Positions 1-9,327 are shown, numbered from the stretch's first letter. The stretch is 64,000 bases of DNA from Microbacterium terrae (GCF_017831975.1 NZ_JAFDSS010000001.1:3534001-3598000), one strand, 5' to 3'. Notes: generated by a model from the letters alone, not told the origin. Program-made: numbers and translations.

Positions 1-1
1 G

Positions 2-265
2 CGCATCAATGCGATCGTGGTGCTCTCCGACGGGCAGGACACCGACTCGACCATGTCGCTCGACTCCCTCATCGCCCGCATCGGCTCGACCTCGGGCGAG
101 GGCGGCGAGGACTCGCCGGTGCGCATCTTCCCGATCGCGTACGGCGAGGGAGCCGACACATCGGCGCTCCAGCGCATCGCCGAGGCGACCGGGGGGCAGT
201 GGTTCGACGCCTCGGATGCCGCGAAGATCGACCTCGTGTTCGCGTCGGTCATCAACAACTTCTGA
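2..265 (+). CDS. VWA-domain protein, C-terminal fragment
   Basis: The window opens inside this gene; frame 2 is open from base 2 to the TGA at 263-265, about 87 residues. The visible part reads VVLSDGQDTDSTMSLDSL, the late beta-strand of a von Willebrand factor A fold. It then gives FPIAYGEGADTSALQRIAEATGG and a closing helix, as in bacterial secreted VWA proteins of the substrate-binding/VWA type. The MIDAS motif (DxSxS) would lie upstream and cannot be checked. The next gene starts five bases after the stop, so the two are probably co-transcribed and may work together at the envelope. Confidence 0.7.
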   Translation, partial: RINAIVVLSDGQDTDSTMSLDSLIARIGSTSGEGGEDSPVRIFPIAYGEGADTSALQRIAEATGGQWFDASDAAKIDLVFASVINNF

Positions 266-270
266 CCGCG

Positions 271-1275
271 ATGCACCCACTCGATTCACAGGTGTACGTC
301 GGTGAGGCGAACGATGTGCTCGCCGAGACGAACGTGTTCGTCTCGGATGAGGTGACCGGCGGGTCCGATCTCGTGGCGTCGCTCGAACAGGAGATCGGGG
401 ATGCCTCGATCGGCGTCGCCGTCTTCCCCGACACCGCGCTGCTCGTCGGCGACCCCCGAGACATCCTGTTCGCCCTGAAAGAGGCGAACCCCCAGTACGA
501 CACGATCGTCGTCGCGGTCGGCGACGACCTCGTCGCCGGGTCCGACGCGCTGGCCTCGGGCGAAGCGCTGCGGATCGCGAACGAGGCCGAGGGGGCGACC
601 GACTCGACCGATGCCGCGCTGACGCAGGCGGTCCAGCAGATCACCGAGGCGCTGCCCGAAGGGCCGGCGTCGGGCGGCGGCGACGCGGGCATCGGGATCG
701 CCGTGGCAGTGGGCGTGGCCGTGCTCATCGCCGGCGGCGCCACGGCGTTCGGCGTGGGGCGTGCGCGGCGCCGTGGCGGCGCGCAACCGCTCCCCGAAAC
801 GGTGCGCGGCACCGTCGCGCGCCTGAGGCAGCTGACCGGCGAGTACTCGGCAGCCGCCGCACGTGGCACCGCTCAGGCGGGCGCGGTGGCCGAGGAGATC
901 GACGGCATCGCCACGAACGCCAGCGAGCTGTTCGAGCGCCTCGGTCGTCGCGGCGACGAGGGCCAGCGCGCGACCGCGGCCGTCGAGTACGGCGACACGC
1001 TCCGCAAGCTCACGGCGGCGCTCGACCGCGAGTACCTGCTCGACATCCTCGCGCACCCGAACCTGTGGGACGACCCCGCCGACCGCGTGCGCGAGGTGCG
1101 CGACTCGCTCGCCGCAGTCTCGGCGCAGCTGGTCGAGAACATCAAGCAGGTCAACGCCCGACGGGGACTGCACTTCCAGGTGTCGCTCGACGGCCTCATC
1201 GGCGGTCGCAAAGAGCTGCAGGAGTGGGAGCGGGCGTTCGAGCAGGCCGAGGGCGAGCGCCCCGAGGCCGGCTGA
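271..1275 (+). CDS. Membrane-anchored protein of unknown function, partner of VWA protein
   Basis: The ATG at 271 follows the VWA stop by five bases and gives 334 residues; the frame is open further upstream, but only inside the VWA gene. Residues 1-130 form an alpha/beta region (SIGVAVFPDTALLVGDP, YDTIVVAVGDDL), reminiscent of the short extracytoplasmic modules that accompany VWA proteins in actinobacteria. One membrane segment lies near residues 147-166 (GIGIAVAVGVAVLIAGGATAF) and is followed by arginines (GRARRRGG). The remaining 160 residues are helical and charged, probably cytoplasmic coiled coil. There is no cleavable signal peptide. I do not recognise a named family with certainty. 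Confidence 0.65.
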   Translation: MHPLDSQVYVGEANDVLAETNVFVSDEVTGGSDLVASLEQEIGDASIGVAVFPDTALLVGDPRDILFALKEANPQYDTIVVAVGDDLVAGSDALASGEALRIANEAEGATDSTDAALTQAVQQITEALPEGPASGGGDAGIGIAVAVGVAVLIAGGATAFGVGRARRRGGAQPLPETVRGTVARLRQLTGEYSAAAARGTAQAGAVAEEIDGIATNASELFERLGRRGDEGQRATAAVEYGDTLRKLTAALDREYLLDILAHPNLWDDPADRVREVRDSLAAVSAQLVENIKQVNARRGLHFQVSLDGLIGGRKELQEWERAFEQAEGERPEAG

Positions 1276-1295
1276 GGCCGGTCCCGTGGCCGGCC
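1276..1295. terminator. Hairpin between convergent genes
   Basis: GGCCGG (1276-1281) and CCGGCC (1290-1295) form a perfect six-base-pair stem with an eight-base loop. It begins at the stop codon of the plus-strand membrane protein and lies before the end of the convergent lacI-type gene. There is no T-run, so activity as an intrinsic terminator is uncertain. Confidence 0.4.
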
Positions 1296-1331
1296 CAGGG
1301 TCCGGCTCAGGTCGGGGCGGCGAGCCTCGGC

Positions 1332-2357
1332 TCAGGTCGGGCGCGGCGCGGCCGTGCTCGAGCGCACCACCAGACGCGTGGGGACGATCAGGCGGGTCGC
1401 GAGCTCGTCGTCGCCGTCGAGTGCCGCGAGCAGATGATCGACGCAGGCGCGTCCGACCGCTGCGAAGTCCTGGTCGACGCTGGTCAACTGCGGCCACGAG
1501 CTCTCGGCGGCGGGGGAGTTGTCGTACCCGACGATCGACATGTCGTGCGGCAGCCGCATCCCCCGTTCGTGCAGGGCGCGGGCGAGGCCGAGGGCGAGGT
1601 CGTCGTTCGCGGCGAAGACCGCGGTCGCGCCCGAGTCGACGATCTCGGCGGCGGCGCGGTGCCCGGACTCGACCCGCCAGTCGCTTTCGATCACCGCCGC
1701 CGCGGTGAGTCCCTGTGACCGGAGCGCCTCCGCGAACGCCTCTCGGCGGGCCGCCGCGGCGTACGACGCGCGAGGACCACCGAGGTGTGCGATGCGCGTG
1801 TGCCCGAGCGCGAGCAGATGCTCGGTGGCCTGGCGGGCGCCGTCGGACTGATCGTTGTCGACGACGGTGTGCCTCGACGACATGCCGGCGTCGACGACGA
1901 CGACCGGGAGCCCGGGCGGGAACTCCAGCGGGTTCTCGTCGAGCACCCGCGCGTCGACCGCGAGCACGAGCGCGTCCACCGACGCCTCGGAGAGCCGGGC
2001 GTACGCACCCGACACGCTGCCGATGGCGCGGTCGCTCGTCAGCATGAGGGTGACCGACCACCCCCGGGTCGAGGCGGCGCTGACGATGCCTTCGATCGTG
2101 TGGAGGTTGCCGTACCCGGCCAGGGTCGTGGCGATGACCCCGATCGACTGGAAGCTGCCGCGCTTGAGCGCCCGCGCCGCGGCATTCGGGCGATAGCCGA
2201 GCTCGCGCATCGCGGCGACGACCTTCAGCCTCGTCGACTCCCGGACGCTGGCGGCCCCGTTCGACACGCGTGAAACCGTCTGCGCGGACACGCCTGCCAG
2301 CGCGGCGACGTCGAACATCGACGGATGCCGGTTGGGTGCGGTTTCGCGGTGGGACAT
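1332..2357 (-). CDS. LacI-family transcriptional regulator
   Basis: 341 residues, normal LacI/GalR length. The N-terminal helix-turn-helix is clear (MFDVAALAGVSAQTVSRVSNGAASVRESTR, residues about 14-42). A hinge helix follows (YRPNAAARALK), then a periplasmic-binding-protein-like sensor domain with typical strand ends (IGVIATTL, ALVLAVDA, IAHLGGPRAS, AVFAANDDLALGLARALHERG, VGYDNSP). It is divergent from a GH35 beta-galactosidase gene 112 bases away, so it probably represses that gene and itself in response to a galactoside. A LacI-like inverted repeat lies between them at 2395-2410. The effector is not readable from sequence. Confidence 0.9.
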   Translation of the reverse strand: MSHRETAPNRHPSMFDVAALAGVSAQTVSRVSNGAASVRESTRLKVVAAMRELGYRPNAAARALKRGSFQSIGVIATTLAGYGNLHTIEGIVSAASTRGWSVTLMLTSDRAIGSVSGAYARLSEASVDALVLAVDARVLDENPLEFPPGLPVVVVDAGMSSRHTVVDNDQSDGARQATEHLLALGHTRIAHLGGPRASYAAAARREAFAEALRSQGLTAAAVIESDWRVESGHRAAAEIVDSGATAVFAANDDLALGLARALHERGMRLPHDMSIVGYDNSPAAESSWPQLTSVDQDFAAVGRACVDHLLAALDGDDELATRLIVPTRLVVRSSTAAPRPT

Positions 2358-2394
2358 GTCAGCGGCTCCGGGGTCGGGACGGTGCCCGAGCGTG

Positions 2395-2410
2395 ATGTTA
2401 TCCTAAACAT
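2395..2410. promoter_or_regulatory. Candidate LacI-type operator
   Basis: ATGTT (2395-2399) and AACAT (2406-2410) are perfect five-base arms around a six-base centre, resembling the ATGTTA half-sites bound by many LacI/GalR regulators. The site lies between the divergent lacI-type gene (start 2357) and the beta-galactosidase gene (start 2470). A second inverted repeat, GTGGAG/CTCCAC at 2414-2434, lies just downstream and may be a second site or a leader hairpin. Confidence 0.45.
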
Positions 2411-2469
2411 TCCGTGGAGCTCAGGGAACTCCACGCCGAGAACGTCCCGTCAGAAAGCAGCGTTCCTCC

Positions 2470-4236
2470 GTGGCATCCTTCACGATCGGCGATACAGACT
2501 TCCTCCTCGACGGCCGGCCGCATCGCGTGCTCGCCGGCGCGATCCACTACTTCCGCGTGCACCCCGATCACTGGGCCGACCGCATCCGCAAGGCGCGGCT
2601 CATGGGGCTCAACACGATCGAGACGTACGTCGCCTGGAACGCGCACGAGCCGCAGCGGGGCGAGTGGGATGCGTCGGGCGCGAACGACCTCGGCCGCTTC
2701 CTCGACCTCATCGCCGCGGAGGGGATGCACGCGATCGTGCGCCCCGGCCCGTACATCTGCGCGGAGTGGCACAACGGCGGCATGCCGGTGTGGCTGACGA
2801 GCACGCCCGGCATCCGACTGCGGACGGCGGATCCCGTCTACATGGCCGAGGTCACGACGTATCTCCGCCGGGTATACGAGATCGTGGTGCCGCGGCAGAT
2901 CGACCGCGGCGGGAACGTCATCCTCGTGCAGATCGAGAACGAGTACGGGGCCTACGGCTCCGACAAGGACTACCTGCGCGAGCTCGTCGAGGTCACGCGC
3001 GCGGCGGGCGTGACGGTGGCGCTCACCACCGTCGATCAGCCTGTCGACGACCACCTCGACCACGGCTCGATCGACGGCCTCCACTCCACCGGATCGTTCG
3101 GCTCGCGCGTGTCCGAGCGGCTGGCGACGCTGCGCGAGCATCAGCGCACCGGACCCCTCATGTGCTCGGAGTTCTGGGACGGATGGTTCGACTGGTGGGG
3201 CGGCGTGCACCACACGACGAGTGCGGATGCCGCGGCCTCCGAGCTCGACGCGTTGCTGGCTGCCGGAGCATCCGTCAACGTGTACATGTTCCACGGCGGC
3301 ACCAACTTCGGCCTCACCAACGGCGCGAACGACAAGGGGCGCTACCTGCCGATCGTCACGTCGTACGACTACGACGCGCCGCTCGACGAGGCCGGCGAGC
3401 CGACCGAGAAGTTCTGGGCGCTGCGCGACGTCATCGCGAAGTACGCGGACGTGCCCGCCGAGGTTCCGGTCCGCGGCTCCGCCGCGCCGACGTTCGAGGT
3501 CGCCCTGCGCTCGCACGGCGAGTGGCTCCCGGCCGCGGCCGCGGCCAGCGGCCACGACCAGCCCCCGACCTTCGATGCGCTCGCCCAGCCCAGTGGCGTG
3601 ATCGTCTACGAGACCGACCTGCCCGTCGACGCCTTCGGCGGTCGCCCCACGGCCGTACTCGCGTTCGGCGACGTGCGCGACCGCGCGTGGGTGAGCGTCG
3701 ACGGTGAACCCGTCGGCACCCTGTCGCGCACGCTCCACGAGCGGGTCATCCCCGTCCCGGCCGGGCGCCGCCTGCGGGTCGTCGTCGAGGAGCAGGGGCG
3801 CGTCAACTACGCGTCGCGCATCGGCGAGCTCAAGGGTCTCATCGGCGGGGCGACCCTCGGCGGCGAGCCGCTCACCGGCTGGTCGGCGCAGCCCGTGAAC
3901 CTCGCAGCCGTCGCCGGAATCGTCGCGAGCGGTGTCGACGCAGAAGACGCCTCCGCGATCGCCCCCGCCGGCGCGGTCGCGCTCAGCGCGACCTTCGACC
4001 TCGAGGCGCCGGCCGACCTCTTCCTCGACACCACGGCCTGGGGCAAGGGTTTCGCCTTCGTCAACGGGTTCTTCCTCGGACGGTACTGGCGAAGCGGCGC
4101 GCAGCGCACGCTGTACGTGCCGGCGCCGGTGACCCGCACCACGGGCAACACCGTCGTCGTACTCGAGCTCGAGCAGGTCGAGGCGCCGTTCGCCCGGTTC
4201 GCCGGCGGTCTCGACCTCGGGCAGACCGAGGAGTAG
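2470..4236 (+). CDS. Beta-galactosidase, glycoside hydrolase family 35
   Basis: 588 residues from a GTG start. The N-terminal (beta/alpha)8 barrel carries GH35 hallmarks: AGAIHYFRV near residue 23, [14 protein letters not shown] near 48, [10 protein letters not shown] at 91-100, and QIENEYG with the expected acid/base Glu158. The expected nucleophile Glu234 lies in [19 protein letters not shown] (around residue 275) is also typical. The C-terminal 250 residues are jelly-roll-like beta domains ([11 protein letters not shown]). There is no signal peptide, so it should act in the cytoplasm, removing terminal beta-galactose from imported oligosaccharides. The divergent LacI regulator is its probable controller. 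Beta-1,3 or beta-1,4 preference cannot be told. Confidence 0.92.
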   Translation: MASFTIGDTDFLLDGRPHRVLAGAIHYFRVHPDHWADRIRKARLMGLNTIETYVAWNAHEPQRGEWDASGANDLGRFLDLIAAEGMHAIVRPGPYICAEWHNGGMPVWLTSTPGIRLRTADPVYMAEVTTYLRRVYEIVVPRQIDRGGNVILVQIENEYGAYGSDKDYLRELVEVTRAAGVTVALTTVDQPVDDHLDHGSIDGLHSTGSFGSRVSERLATLREHQRTGPLMCSEFWDGWFDWWGGVHHTTSADAAASELDALLAAGASVNVYMFHGGTNFGLTNGANDKGRYLPIVTSYDYDAPLDEAGEPTEKFWALRDVIAKYADVPAEVPVRGSAAPTFEVALRSHGEWLPAAAAASGHDQPPTFDALAQPSGVIVYETDLPVDAFGGRPTAVLAFGDVRDRAWVSVDGEPVGTLSRTLHERVIPVPAGRRLRVVVEEQGRVNYASRIGELKGLIGGATLGGEPLTGWSAQPVNLAAVAGIVASGVDAEDASAIAPAGAVALSATFDLEAPADLFLDTTAWGKGFAFVNGFFLGRYWRSGAQRTLYVPAPVTRTTGNTVVVLELEQVEAPFARFAGGLDLGQTEE

Positions 4237-4251
4237 CCCACGCGCGGCGAC

Positions 4252-4257
4252 TAGAAT
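4252..4257 (+). promoter_or_regulatory. Candidate -10 element for glyS
   Basis: TAGAAT at 4252-4257 matches the TATAAT consensus at five of six positions, 65 bases before the glyS ATG. No good -35 hexamer is seen at the usual spacing (the region is inside the end of the beta-galactosidase gene). The leader would be about 60 nt, too short for a T-box. Confidence 0.4.
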
Positions 4258-4322
4258 CGACGGGTGCCGCGGCGGTCGCCGCATCCTGGCATTCTTCCTC
4301 CCTCCCGACCATTGGAGCCACC

Positions 4323-5708
4323 ATGGCCGAGCAGTCTCGCCTCGACAAAGTCATCGCCCTCGCCCGTCACCGCGGGTTCGTGTTCCAAGCGGGTGAGATC
4401 TACGGCGGTTCGCGCTCGGCGTGGGACTACGGCCCCCTCGGCACGGAGCTCAAGGAGAACATCCGTCGCCAGTGGTGGAAGACTTTCGTCCGCAGCCGCA
4501 GCGACATGGTCGGCCTCGACTCGTCGGTCATCCTCCCGAAGCGCGTGTGGGAGGCATCGGGTCACGTCGCCACCTTCACCGACCCGCTCGTGGAGTGCCT
4601 GCAGTGCCACAAGCGCTTCCGCGCCGACAACCTGATCGAGGACTTCGAGGCGCGCAAGGGCCGCAAGGCCGAGAACGGCCTCGGCGACGTGCCGTGCCCC
4701 AACTGCGGCACGAAGGGCCAGTACACCGAGCCGAAGGCCTTCTCGGGCCTCGTCAAGACCTACCTCGGCGTCGTTGACGACGAGTCGGGCCTGCATTTCC
4801 TCCGGCCCGAGACGGCGCAGGGCATCTTCGTGAACTTCTCGAACGTGCTCACCGCCTCGCGCAAGAAGCCGCCGTTCGGCATCGGCCAGGTCGGCAAGGC
4901 GTTCCGCAACGAGATCACCCCCGGAAACTTCATCTTCCGCACGCGTGAGTTCGAGCAGATGGAGATCGAGTTCTTCACCCCGCCCGCCGAGGCTCCGCAG
5001 TGGTTCGACCACTGGGTCGAGGCGTGCTGGAACTGGTTCATCGACCTCGGCATCGACCCCGAGAACATGCGTCAGTTCGACGTGCCCGAAGAGGACCGCG
5101 CCCACTACTCGGCCGGCACCATCGACGTCGAGTACCGCTTCGGCTTCGCCGGCAAGGAGTGGGGCGAGCTCATGGGCGTCGCCAACCGCACCGACTACGA
5201 CCTCGGCTCACACACCGAGGCGTCGGGCACGTCGCTGACCTACTTCGACCAGGCGTCGGGCGAGAAGTACATCCCGTACGTGATCGAGCCGTCGTTCGGC
5301 CTCACGCGCGCGATGATGGCGTTCCTCGTCGACGCCTACCGCGAGGAGGAGGTGCCCAACGCCAAGGGCGGCACCGACACCCGCACCGTGCTCGGGCTCG
5401 ACCCTCGCCTCGCGCCCGTGAAGGCGGCGATCCTGCCCCTCTCGCGCAACGAGCAGCTCTCGCCCATCGCGCGCGAGGTCGCCGAGACCCTGCGCGGCGA
5501 CTGGAACATCGACTTCGACGACGCGGGCGCCATCGGCCGCCGCTACCGTCGTCAGGACGAGATCGGCACGCCGTTCTGCGTCACCGTCGACTTCGACTCG
5601 CTCGACGACCGCGCCGTCACCGTGCGCGACCGCGACACCATGGCCCAGGAGCGCGTGCCGCTCGAGGGCCTGTACGACTACCTCGCGGAGCGCCTGAAGG
5701 GCGCCTAA
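4323..5708 (+). CDS. glyS: Glycyl-tRNA synthetase (alpha2, class II)
   Basis: 461 residues, the usual size of the homodimeric class II enzyme of actinobacteria; it charges tRNA-Gly with glycine in the cytoplasm. Visible are the N-terminal [23 protein letters not shown], two zinc-type cysteine pairs (C92xxC95 and C125xxC128), and motif 2 ([25 protein letters not shown]). Motif 3 is [14 protein letters not shown], and an anticodon-binding domain follows ([18 protein letters not shown]). The ATG at 4323 is preceded by GGAG five bases upstream. A strong hairpin terminator follows the stop. Confidence 0.97.
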   Translation: MAEQSRLDKVIALARHRGFVFQAGEIYGGSRSAWDYGPLGTELKENIRRQWWKTFVRSRSDMVGLDSSVILPKRVWEASGHVATFTDPLVECLQCHKRFRADNLIEDFEARKGRKAENGLGDVPCPNCGTKGQYTEPKAFSGLVKTYLGVVDDESGLHFLRPETAQGIFVNFSNVLTASRKKPPFGIGQVGKAFRNEITPGNFIFRTREFEQMEIEFFTPPAEAPQWFDHWVEACWNWFIDLGIDPENMRQFDVPEEDRAHYSAGTIDVEYRFGFAGKEWGELMGVANRTDYDLGSHTEASGTSLTYFDQASGEKYIPYVIEPSFGLTRAMMAFLVDAYREEEVPNAKGGTDTRTVLGLDPRLAPVKAAILPLSRNEQLSPIAREVAETLRGDWNIDFDDAGAIGRRYRRQDEIGTPFCVTVDFDSLDDRAVTVRDRDTMAQERVPLEGLYDYLAERLKGA

Positions 5709-5730
5709 CGCTCGACCTCCCACCAGGAGT

Positions 5731-5763
5731 GGATGCCGCGCCCGGTCCTGGGGCGCGGCATCC
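5731..5763. terminator. Strong hairpin terminator after glyS
   Basis: A perfect 13-base-pair GC-rich stem (GGATGCCGCGCCC at 5731-5743, complement at 5751-5763) with a seven-base loop lies 22 bases after the glyS stop and before the convergent tetR-type gene. There is no T-tract, common in high-GC actinobacteria; it could serve both strands. Confidence 0.75.
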
Positions 5764-5836
5764 GTCGTCTCGACCGCAGGCGGGGAGTGGGAAGGGGCGC
5801 TGGAGGGCGAGAGCGACGCCGCGCCCAGGAGCGAGG

Positions 5837-6427
5837 TCAGCGGGAGGCGAGCCCGAGCCAGACCGTCGCGACGGCGGCTGCGGTCGCGTCTTCCCACGGC
5901 ACTTCGCCGAGCAGGTCGTCGGTGGCCAGGCTCGCAACGCCGTGCACGGCCGCGAACGCGACGAGCGCCGCCTCCTCGGCTTCGCCCGCGGGGAGTTCTC
6001 CCGCGCTCTGCGCCGCGGCGATCAGCGCGACGAGCGCGGGCATCGCGACGTGACTCACTGTGACGAGTTCGGGTGATGCCGCCGGGTGGTGCTTCGCGGC
6101 GTACATCGTCCGGAGGACGCGGGGATGCTGCACCGCGAAGCGGACGTACGCATGGGCCGCAGCGCTGAAGCGCTCGGCGTACGACTCGGGCAGGTCGACT
6201 GCGTCGGTCAGTGCAGAGTTCAGCCGGGAGAAGCCCTCGACGGCCACCGCATCGATGAGCGCCTGTCGGTCGCGGAAGTGCCGGGCGGACGCGCCGTGGC
6301 TGACCCCCGCGTCTCGGGCGAGTCGACGCAGTGACAGATCTTCGACACCGTCGGCATCGACCACGTCCCACGCGCGTGCGAGGAGGTCGGCGCGCAGGTT
6401 GCCGTGGTGGTACGTGCGTCCGGTCAC
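5837..6427 (-). CDS. TetR-family repressor
   Basis: 196 residues from the GTG at 6427. The start is chosen because the protein then begins VTGRTYHHGNLRADLLARAWDVV, the usual opening of TetR proteins. Further upstream ATGs (6463) would cross the promoter region. The helix-turn-helix is LSLRRLARDAGVSHGASARHFRDRQALIDAV (about residues 32-62). The rest is a helical ligand-binding domain with AAHAYVRFAVQHPRVLRTMYAAKHHP, as in TetR_C/WHG-type members. It is divergent from an SDR gene, and an inverted repeat sits between the two starts, so it probably represses both. The GTG is preceded by TATGTT and six bases, suggesting a leaderless mRNA. Confidence 0.88.
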   Translation of the reverse strand: MTGRTYHHGNLRADLLARAWDVVDADGVEDLSLRRLARDAGVSHGASARHFRDRQALIDAVAVEGFSRLNSALTDAVDLPESYAERFSAAAHAYVRFAVQHPRVLRTMYAAKHHPAASPELVTVSHVAMPALVALIAAAQSAGELPAGEAEEAALVAFAAVHGVASLATDDLLGEVPWEDATAAAVATVWLGLASR

Positions 6428-6433
6428 GACGAG

Positions 6434-6482
6434 AACATACCGCAAAGTTGGCATTGACAACAATGCTGTCAGTGTCTACATT
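6434..6482. promoter_or_regulatory. Back-to-back leaderless promoters with TetR-type operator
   Basis: Plus strand: TTGACA (6454-6459), 17-base spacer, TACATT (6477-6482), then six bases to the SDR ATG at 6489, so transcription should start at or next to the start codon. Minus strand: TATGTT (6439-6434) followed by six bases and the tetR GTG at 6427. The inverted repeat CATTGACA (6452-6459) / TGTCAGTG (6467-6474), seven of eight pairs, overlaps the plus -35 and spacer and the upstream part of the minus promoter. It is well placed as the repressor's operator. Confidence 0.65.
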
Positions 6483-6488
6483 TGGCGC

Positions 6489-7274
6489 ATGACGATGACC
6501 TATCGAGGAACCACAGCCCTCATCACCGGTGCCAGCGCCGGCCTCGGCGCCGAGTTCGCGAGGCAGCTCGCATCCCGCGGCGCCGATGTGGTGCTCGTGG
6601 CGCGCCGCGAGGATCGGCTCGCCGAACTCGCCGCAGACCTGGAAGCGTCGTTCGGGATCACCGCGACGGCACTGCCGTTCGATCTGACGAGGGGTGACGC
6701 CGCAGCGGCACTGCGGCGCGAACTCGACGCCCGCGGCATCCGCGTGCAGACCCTGGTCGGCAATGCGGGGTTCGGCATGAAGGGGGCGTTCGTCGAGGCG
6801 GACGCCGCCCGGATCGATGAGATGGTGCAGCTGAACATCGCGACGCTGGTGTCGATCACCCGTGAGTTCCTGCCCGATCTCGTCGCCGACGGCCGCGGAG
6901 CCCTGGTGAACATCGCGAGCACTGCCGCGTACCAGCCCTGCCCGAGCATGGCGGCATACGGAGCGACGAAGGCGTTCGTGCTGAGCTTCACCGAAGCGCT
7001 CGCGTACGAGACGAAGGACTCTCCGCTGCGGGTGCTCGCGGTCAGCCCCGGGGCGACGCGCACCGAATTCTTCGACGTGGTCGGAACTGACGAGGCGGCG
7101 GTCGGGCGCCTTCAGAAGCCGGCGCAGGTGGTGGGTCGGGCGCTCCGCGAGCTCGAGGGGCGGCGAGCCCCGGCCAGCTTCGTATCGGGCGGGGTCAACG
7201 CGATGAACGCGCGCCTGGTGCGACTCCTCCCGCGGCGGATCGCGCTGACCGTGAGCGGCCGCGTGCTGGCCTGA
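6489..7274 (+). CDS. Short-chain dehydrogenase/reductase
   Basis: 261 residues. It has the classical SDR Rossmann motif TGASAGLG (residues 12-19), the NAG strand motif (VGNAGFGM) and the catalytic serine region NIASTAAYQ. The YGATK segment contains the active-site Tyr and Lys, followed by VSPGATRTEF. The closest general type is the SDR/YqjQ-DltE-like oxidoreductases (COG0300). Substrate is unknown; it uses NAD(P)H in the cytoplasm. The ATG at 6489 is preferred over the open frame upstream because a good promoter ends six bases before it. It is probably repressed by the divergent TetR protein. Confidence 0.88.
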   Translation: MTMTYRGTTALITGASAGLGAEFARQLASRGADVVLVARREDRLAELAADLEASFGITATALPFDLTRGDAAAALRRELDARGIRVQTLVGNAGFGMKGAFVEADAARIDEMVQLNIATLVSITREFLPDLVADGRGALVNIASTAAYQPCPSMAAYGATKAFVLSFTEALAYETKDSPLRVLAVSPGATRTEFFDVVGTDEAAVGRLQKPAQVVGRALRELEGRRAPASFVSGGVNAMNARLVRLLPRRIALTVSGRVLA

Positions 7275-7290
7275 CCGCCGTCGGCGACGC

Positions 7291-8778
7291 CTACTTCGCG
7301 GTCGCGGCGCCGTTCCCGCTCAGCTCGCCGCCGCCGACTCCCGCGGCGCCCGCCGTCTTGAGCGCGTAGGCCGAGAGGATCGTGTTCAGGTCGAGACCGG
7401 TGAGCCCCTTCACGACCTCGGTGCCTTCGCTCAGCACCTTGCCCACGGTCTTGGTCATCTCCGAGGCGCCGTCGGTCGAGACGACGGTGAGCTTGTCGAT
7501 CGACGCGATCGGCTCCGCCGCGGCGCGCACGATCTCGGGCAGACGCGAGATGATCTCCTGCGCGAGGGCCGCGTCGCCGTACTTCTGCAGCGCGAGCGCC
7601 TTGGCGTCGGTCGCGGCGGCCTCGGCGAGACCCTCGGCCTTGATGGCCGACGCCCGCGCGTCACCCTCAGCTCGCACACCGGCGGCGAGGGCGACCTGCT
7701 TGTCGCGCTCGGCCTCACCCGCGAACCGCACCGCCGACGCCGACGCCTCGGCATCCTGCACGGCGGCGACCTTGTTCGCCTCGGCGATGCGGGTGCGCTT
7801 GTAGGCGTCCGCCTCGGTCGCGGCGTTCGCCGCATCGCGGAGCGCGGTCGCGCGCTGCACCTCGGCGTACGCCTCGGCCTCGGCGGGCTTGCGGATCTCG
7901 ATGTCGAGGCGCTCCTGCGTCACGAGCGCCTGCTCGGTGAGCGCCTCGCGCTCCTGCACGGCGACGAGCTTGTCCTGCTCGGCGGTCGCGAGCTGACCGG
8001 CGGCCTGCGCCTCGGCGTTGGCGCGATCGGTTTCGGCCTTGATCGTCGCCTGCTTGAGGGCGAGGGCCTTCTGACGCTCGGCGATCTGCTCGGCGGCCTC
8101 GATGCGGGCGAACTCGGATGCGCGCGACGCCTCGGCCTCGCTCACCTCGGCCACCTGGCGTGCGCGGGCGGCCTCGGCCCGGCCGAGGTTGGCGAGGTAG
8201 TCGCTGCCGGGCGTCGAGATGTCGCTGATGTTGAGCAGGTCGACCTGCAGGCCCTGCTCGACGAGGTCGGCCTTCGTCTCCGCGACGACGCGGTCCGACA
8301 GGCTCTTGCGGTCCGAGATGATCTGCTCGATCGTCATGTCGCCCACGATGGAGCGCAGCGAACCCTCGAGCGACTCCTTGATGATCTCGGTCAGCAGGTC
8401 CTGCTGCGAGAGGAAGCGCTGCGCGGCGCGACGCACGCCCTCTTCGGTGCCCGACACCTTGAAGTTGATAGACGCCTTGATGGCGATCTTGATGCGGTTC
8501 TTGTCGACGCCCTCGACCGTGATGCCGATCTGCCGCTGCTCGAGCGAGATCGAGAAGCCCTGCTGCAGGATCGGCCACACGAACGTGCGTCCGCCGATCA
8601 CGACGCGCTGACCGGCGCCGGTCTCGCCGGTCGCCTTGGCGCCGGCGCCGCGACCGACGATCACCAGTGCCTCGTTCGGGGGGACGCGCCGGATGCGACG
8701 TGCGATGAAGGTGATGAGGCCGAGCACGGCGACGACGAGTGCGACGACGGCGATGACCTGGATGAGATCGGTGGGCAT
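7291..8778 (-). CDS. Flotillin-like SPFH-domain protein
   Basis: 495 residues. An N-terminal membrane segment (LIQVIAVVALVVAVLGLITFIA, about 4-25) is followed by an SPFH/band-7 domain (NEALVIVGRGAGA, VWPILQQGFSISLEQRQIGITVEGVDKNRIKIAIKASINFKV). Next comes a long Ala/Glu-rich coiled coil (residues about 210-400) and a Gly-rich end. This is the architecture of bacterial flotillins (FloT/YuaG), which organise membrane microdomains. The NfeD-like gene lies directly upstream on the same strand, the standard flotillin partner. Confidence 0.92.
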   Translation of the reverse strand: MPTDLIQVIAVVALVVAVLGLITFIARRIRRVPPNEALVIVGRGAGAKATGETGAGQRVVIGGRTFVWPILQQGFSISLEQRQIGITVEGVDKNRIKIAIKASINFKVSGTEEGVRRAAQRFLSQQDLLTEIIKESLEGSLRSIVGDMTIEQIISDRKSLSDRVVAETKADLVEQGLQVDLLNISDISTPGSDYLANLGRAEAARARQVAEVSEAEASRASEFARIEAAEQIAERQKALALKQATIKAETDRANAEAQAAGQLATAEQDKLVAVQEREALTEQALVTQERLDIEIRKPAEAEAYAEVQRATALRDAANAATEADAYKRTRIAEANKVAAVQDAEASASAVRFAGEAERDKQVALAAGVRAEGDARASAIKAEGLAEAAATDAKALALQKYGDAALAQEIISRLPEIVRAAAEPIASIDKLTVVSTDGASEMTKTVGKVLSEGTEVVKGLTGLDLNTILSAYALKTAGAAGVGGGELSGNGAATAK

Positions 8779-8856
8779 GGGCGACCTTTCGTGGGTGCGG
8801 ATGCTGCGGTGCGCGACGATGCGCGGGAACGGTGTGCGGCGCGCGGCGCCGCGGGA

Positions 8857-9327
8857 TCAGTCCGCGACGACCTTGACGCGGGTGCCGGAGTGCTCGACGA
8901 CGCGGATGCGCACGCCCTCGTCGATCGTCTGGTCGGCGTAGGCGAGGCGGCGCTCGACCTCGTGGGGTCCGTCGAGGCTCACCTCTCCGCCGGACGGCGA
9001 GATGGTCGAGCGGGTGACACCGGTCTGGCCGACCGCCGAGACGGGCACTCCGTCGGACGACGCGGTGAGCTTCTTCACGAAGAGCACGGCCACGAGGTAG
9101 GCGGCGATCGCGAGCACGGCGGCGAGCACGTAGGCCCAGACGAGATCGAGCCCCGACGTCGAGGTGAGCACGCCCGCGGCGCCGAAGACGACAGCCGCGA
9201 TGCCGAGCGCGGTGCCCGAGATCGCTCCGTCGCCGATCTCGAAGTGGTCGAAGATGTCGCCGACGATCAGCGAGATGAGGAGGACGGCCAGGCCGATCCC
9301 TCCGACGATGAGGAACGGCAGCAGCAC
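8857..9327 (-). CDS. NfeD-like membrane protein, flotillin partner
   Basis: 156 residues. Three or so hydrophobic segments (MLLPFLIVGGIGLAVLLISLIVG; ALGIAAVVFGAAGVLTSTSG; VWAYVLAAVLAIAAYLVAVLFV) are followed by a C-terminal soluble OB-like beta domain (GQTGVTRSTISPSGGEVSLDG...GVRIRVVEHSGTRVKVV). This fits YuaF/NfeD1b proteins that are co-transcribed with flotillin genes. The gap to the flotillin start is 78 bases. It probably forms a membrane complex with the flotillin. Confidence 0.85.
   Translation of the reverse strand: MLLPFLIVGGIGLAVLLISLIVGDIFDHFEIGDGAISGTALGIAAVVFGAAGVLTSTSGLDLVWAYVLAAVLAIAAYLVAVLFVKKLTASSDGVPVSAVGQTGVTRSTISPSGGEVSLDGPHEVERRLAYADQTIDEGVRIRVVEHSGTRVKVVAD

Noticed and set aside
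4264..4635. Leaderless gene from GTG 4264 after TAGAAT
   Set aside because: The frame is a Ser/Arg/Pro-rich shadow of glyS, which has its own ATG and ribosome site at 4323.
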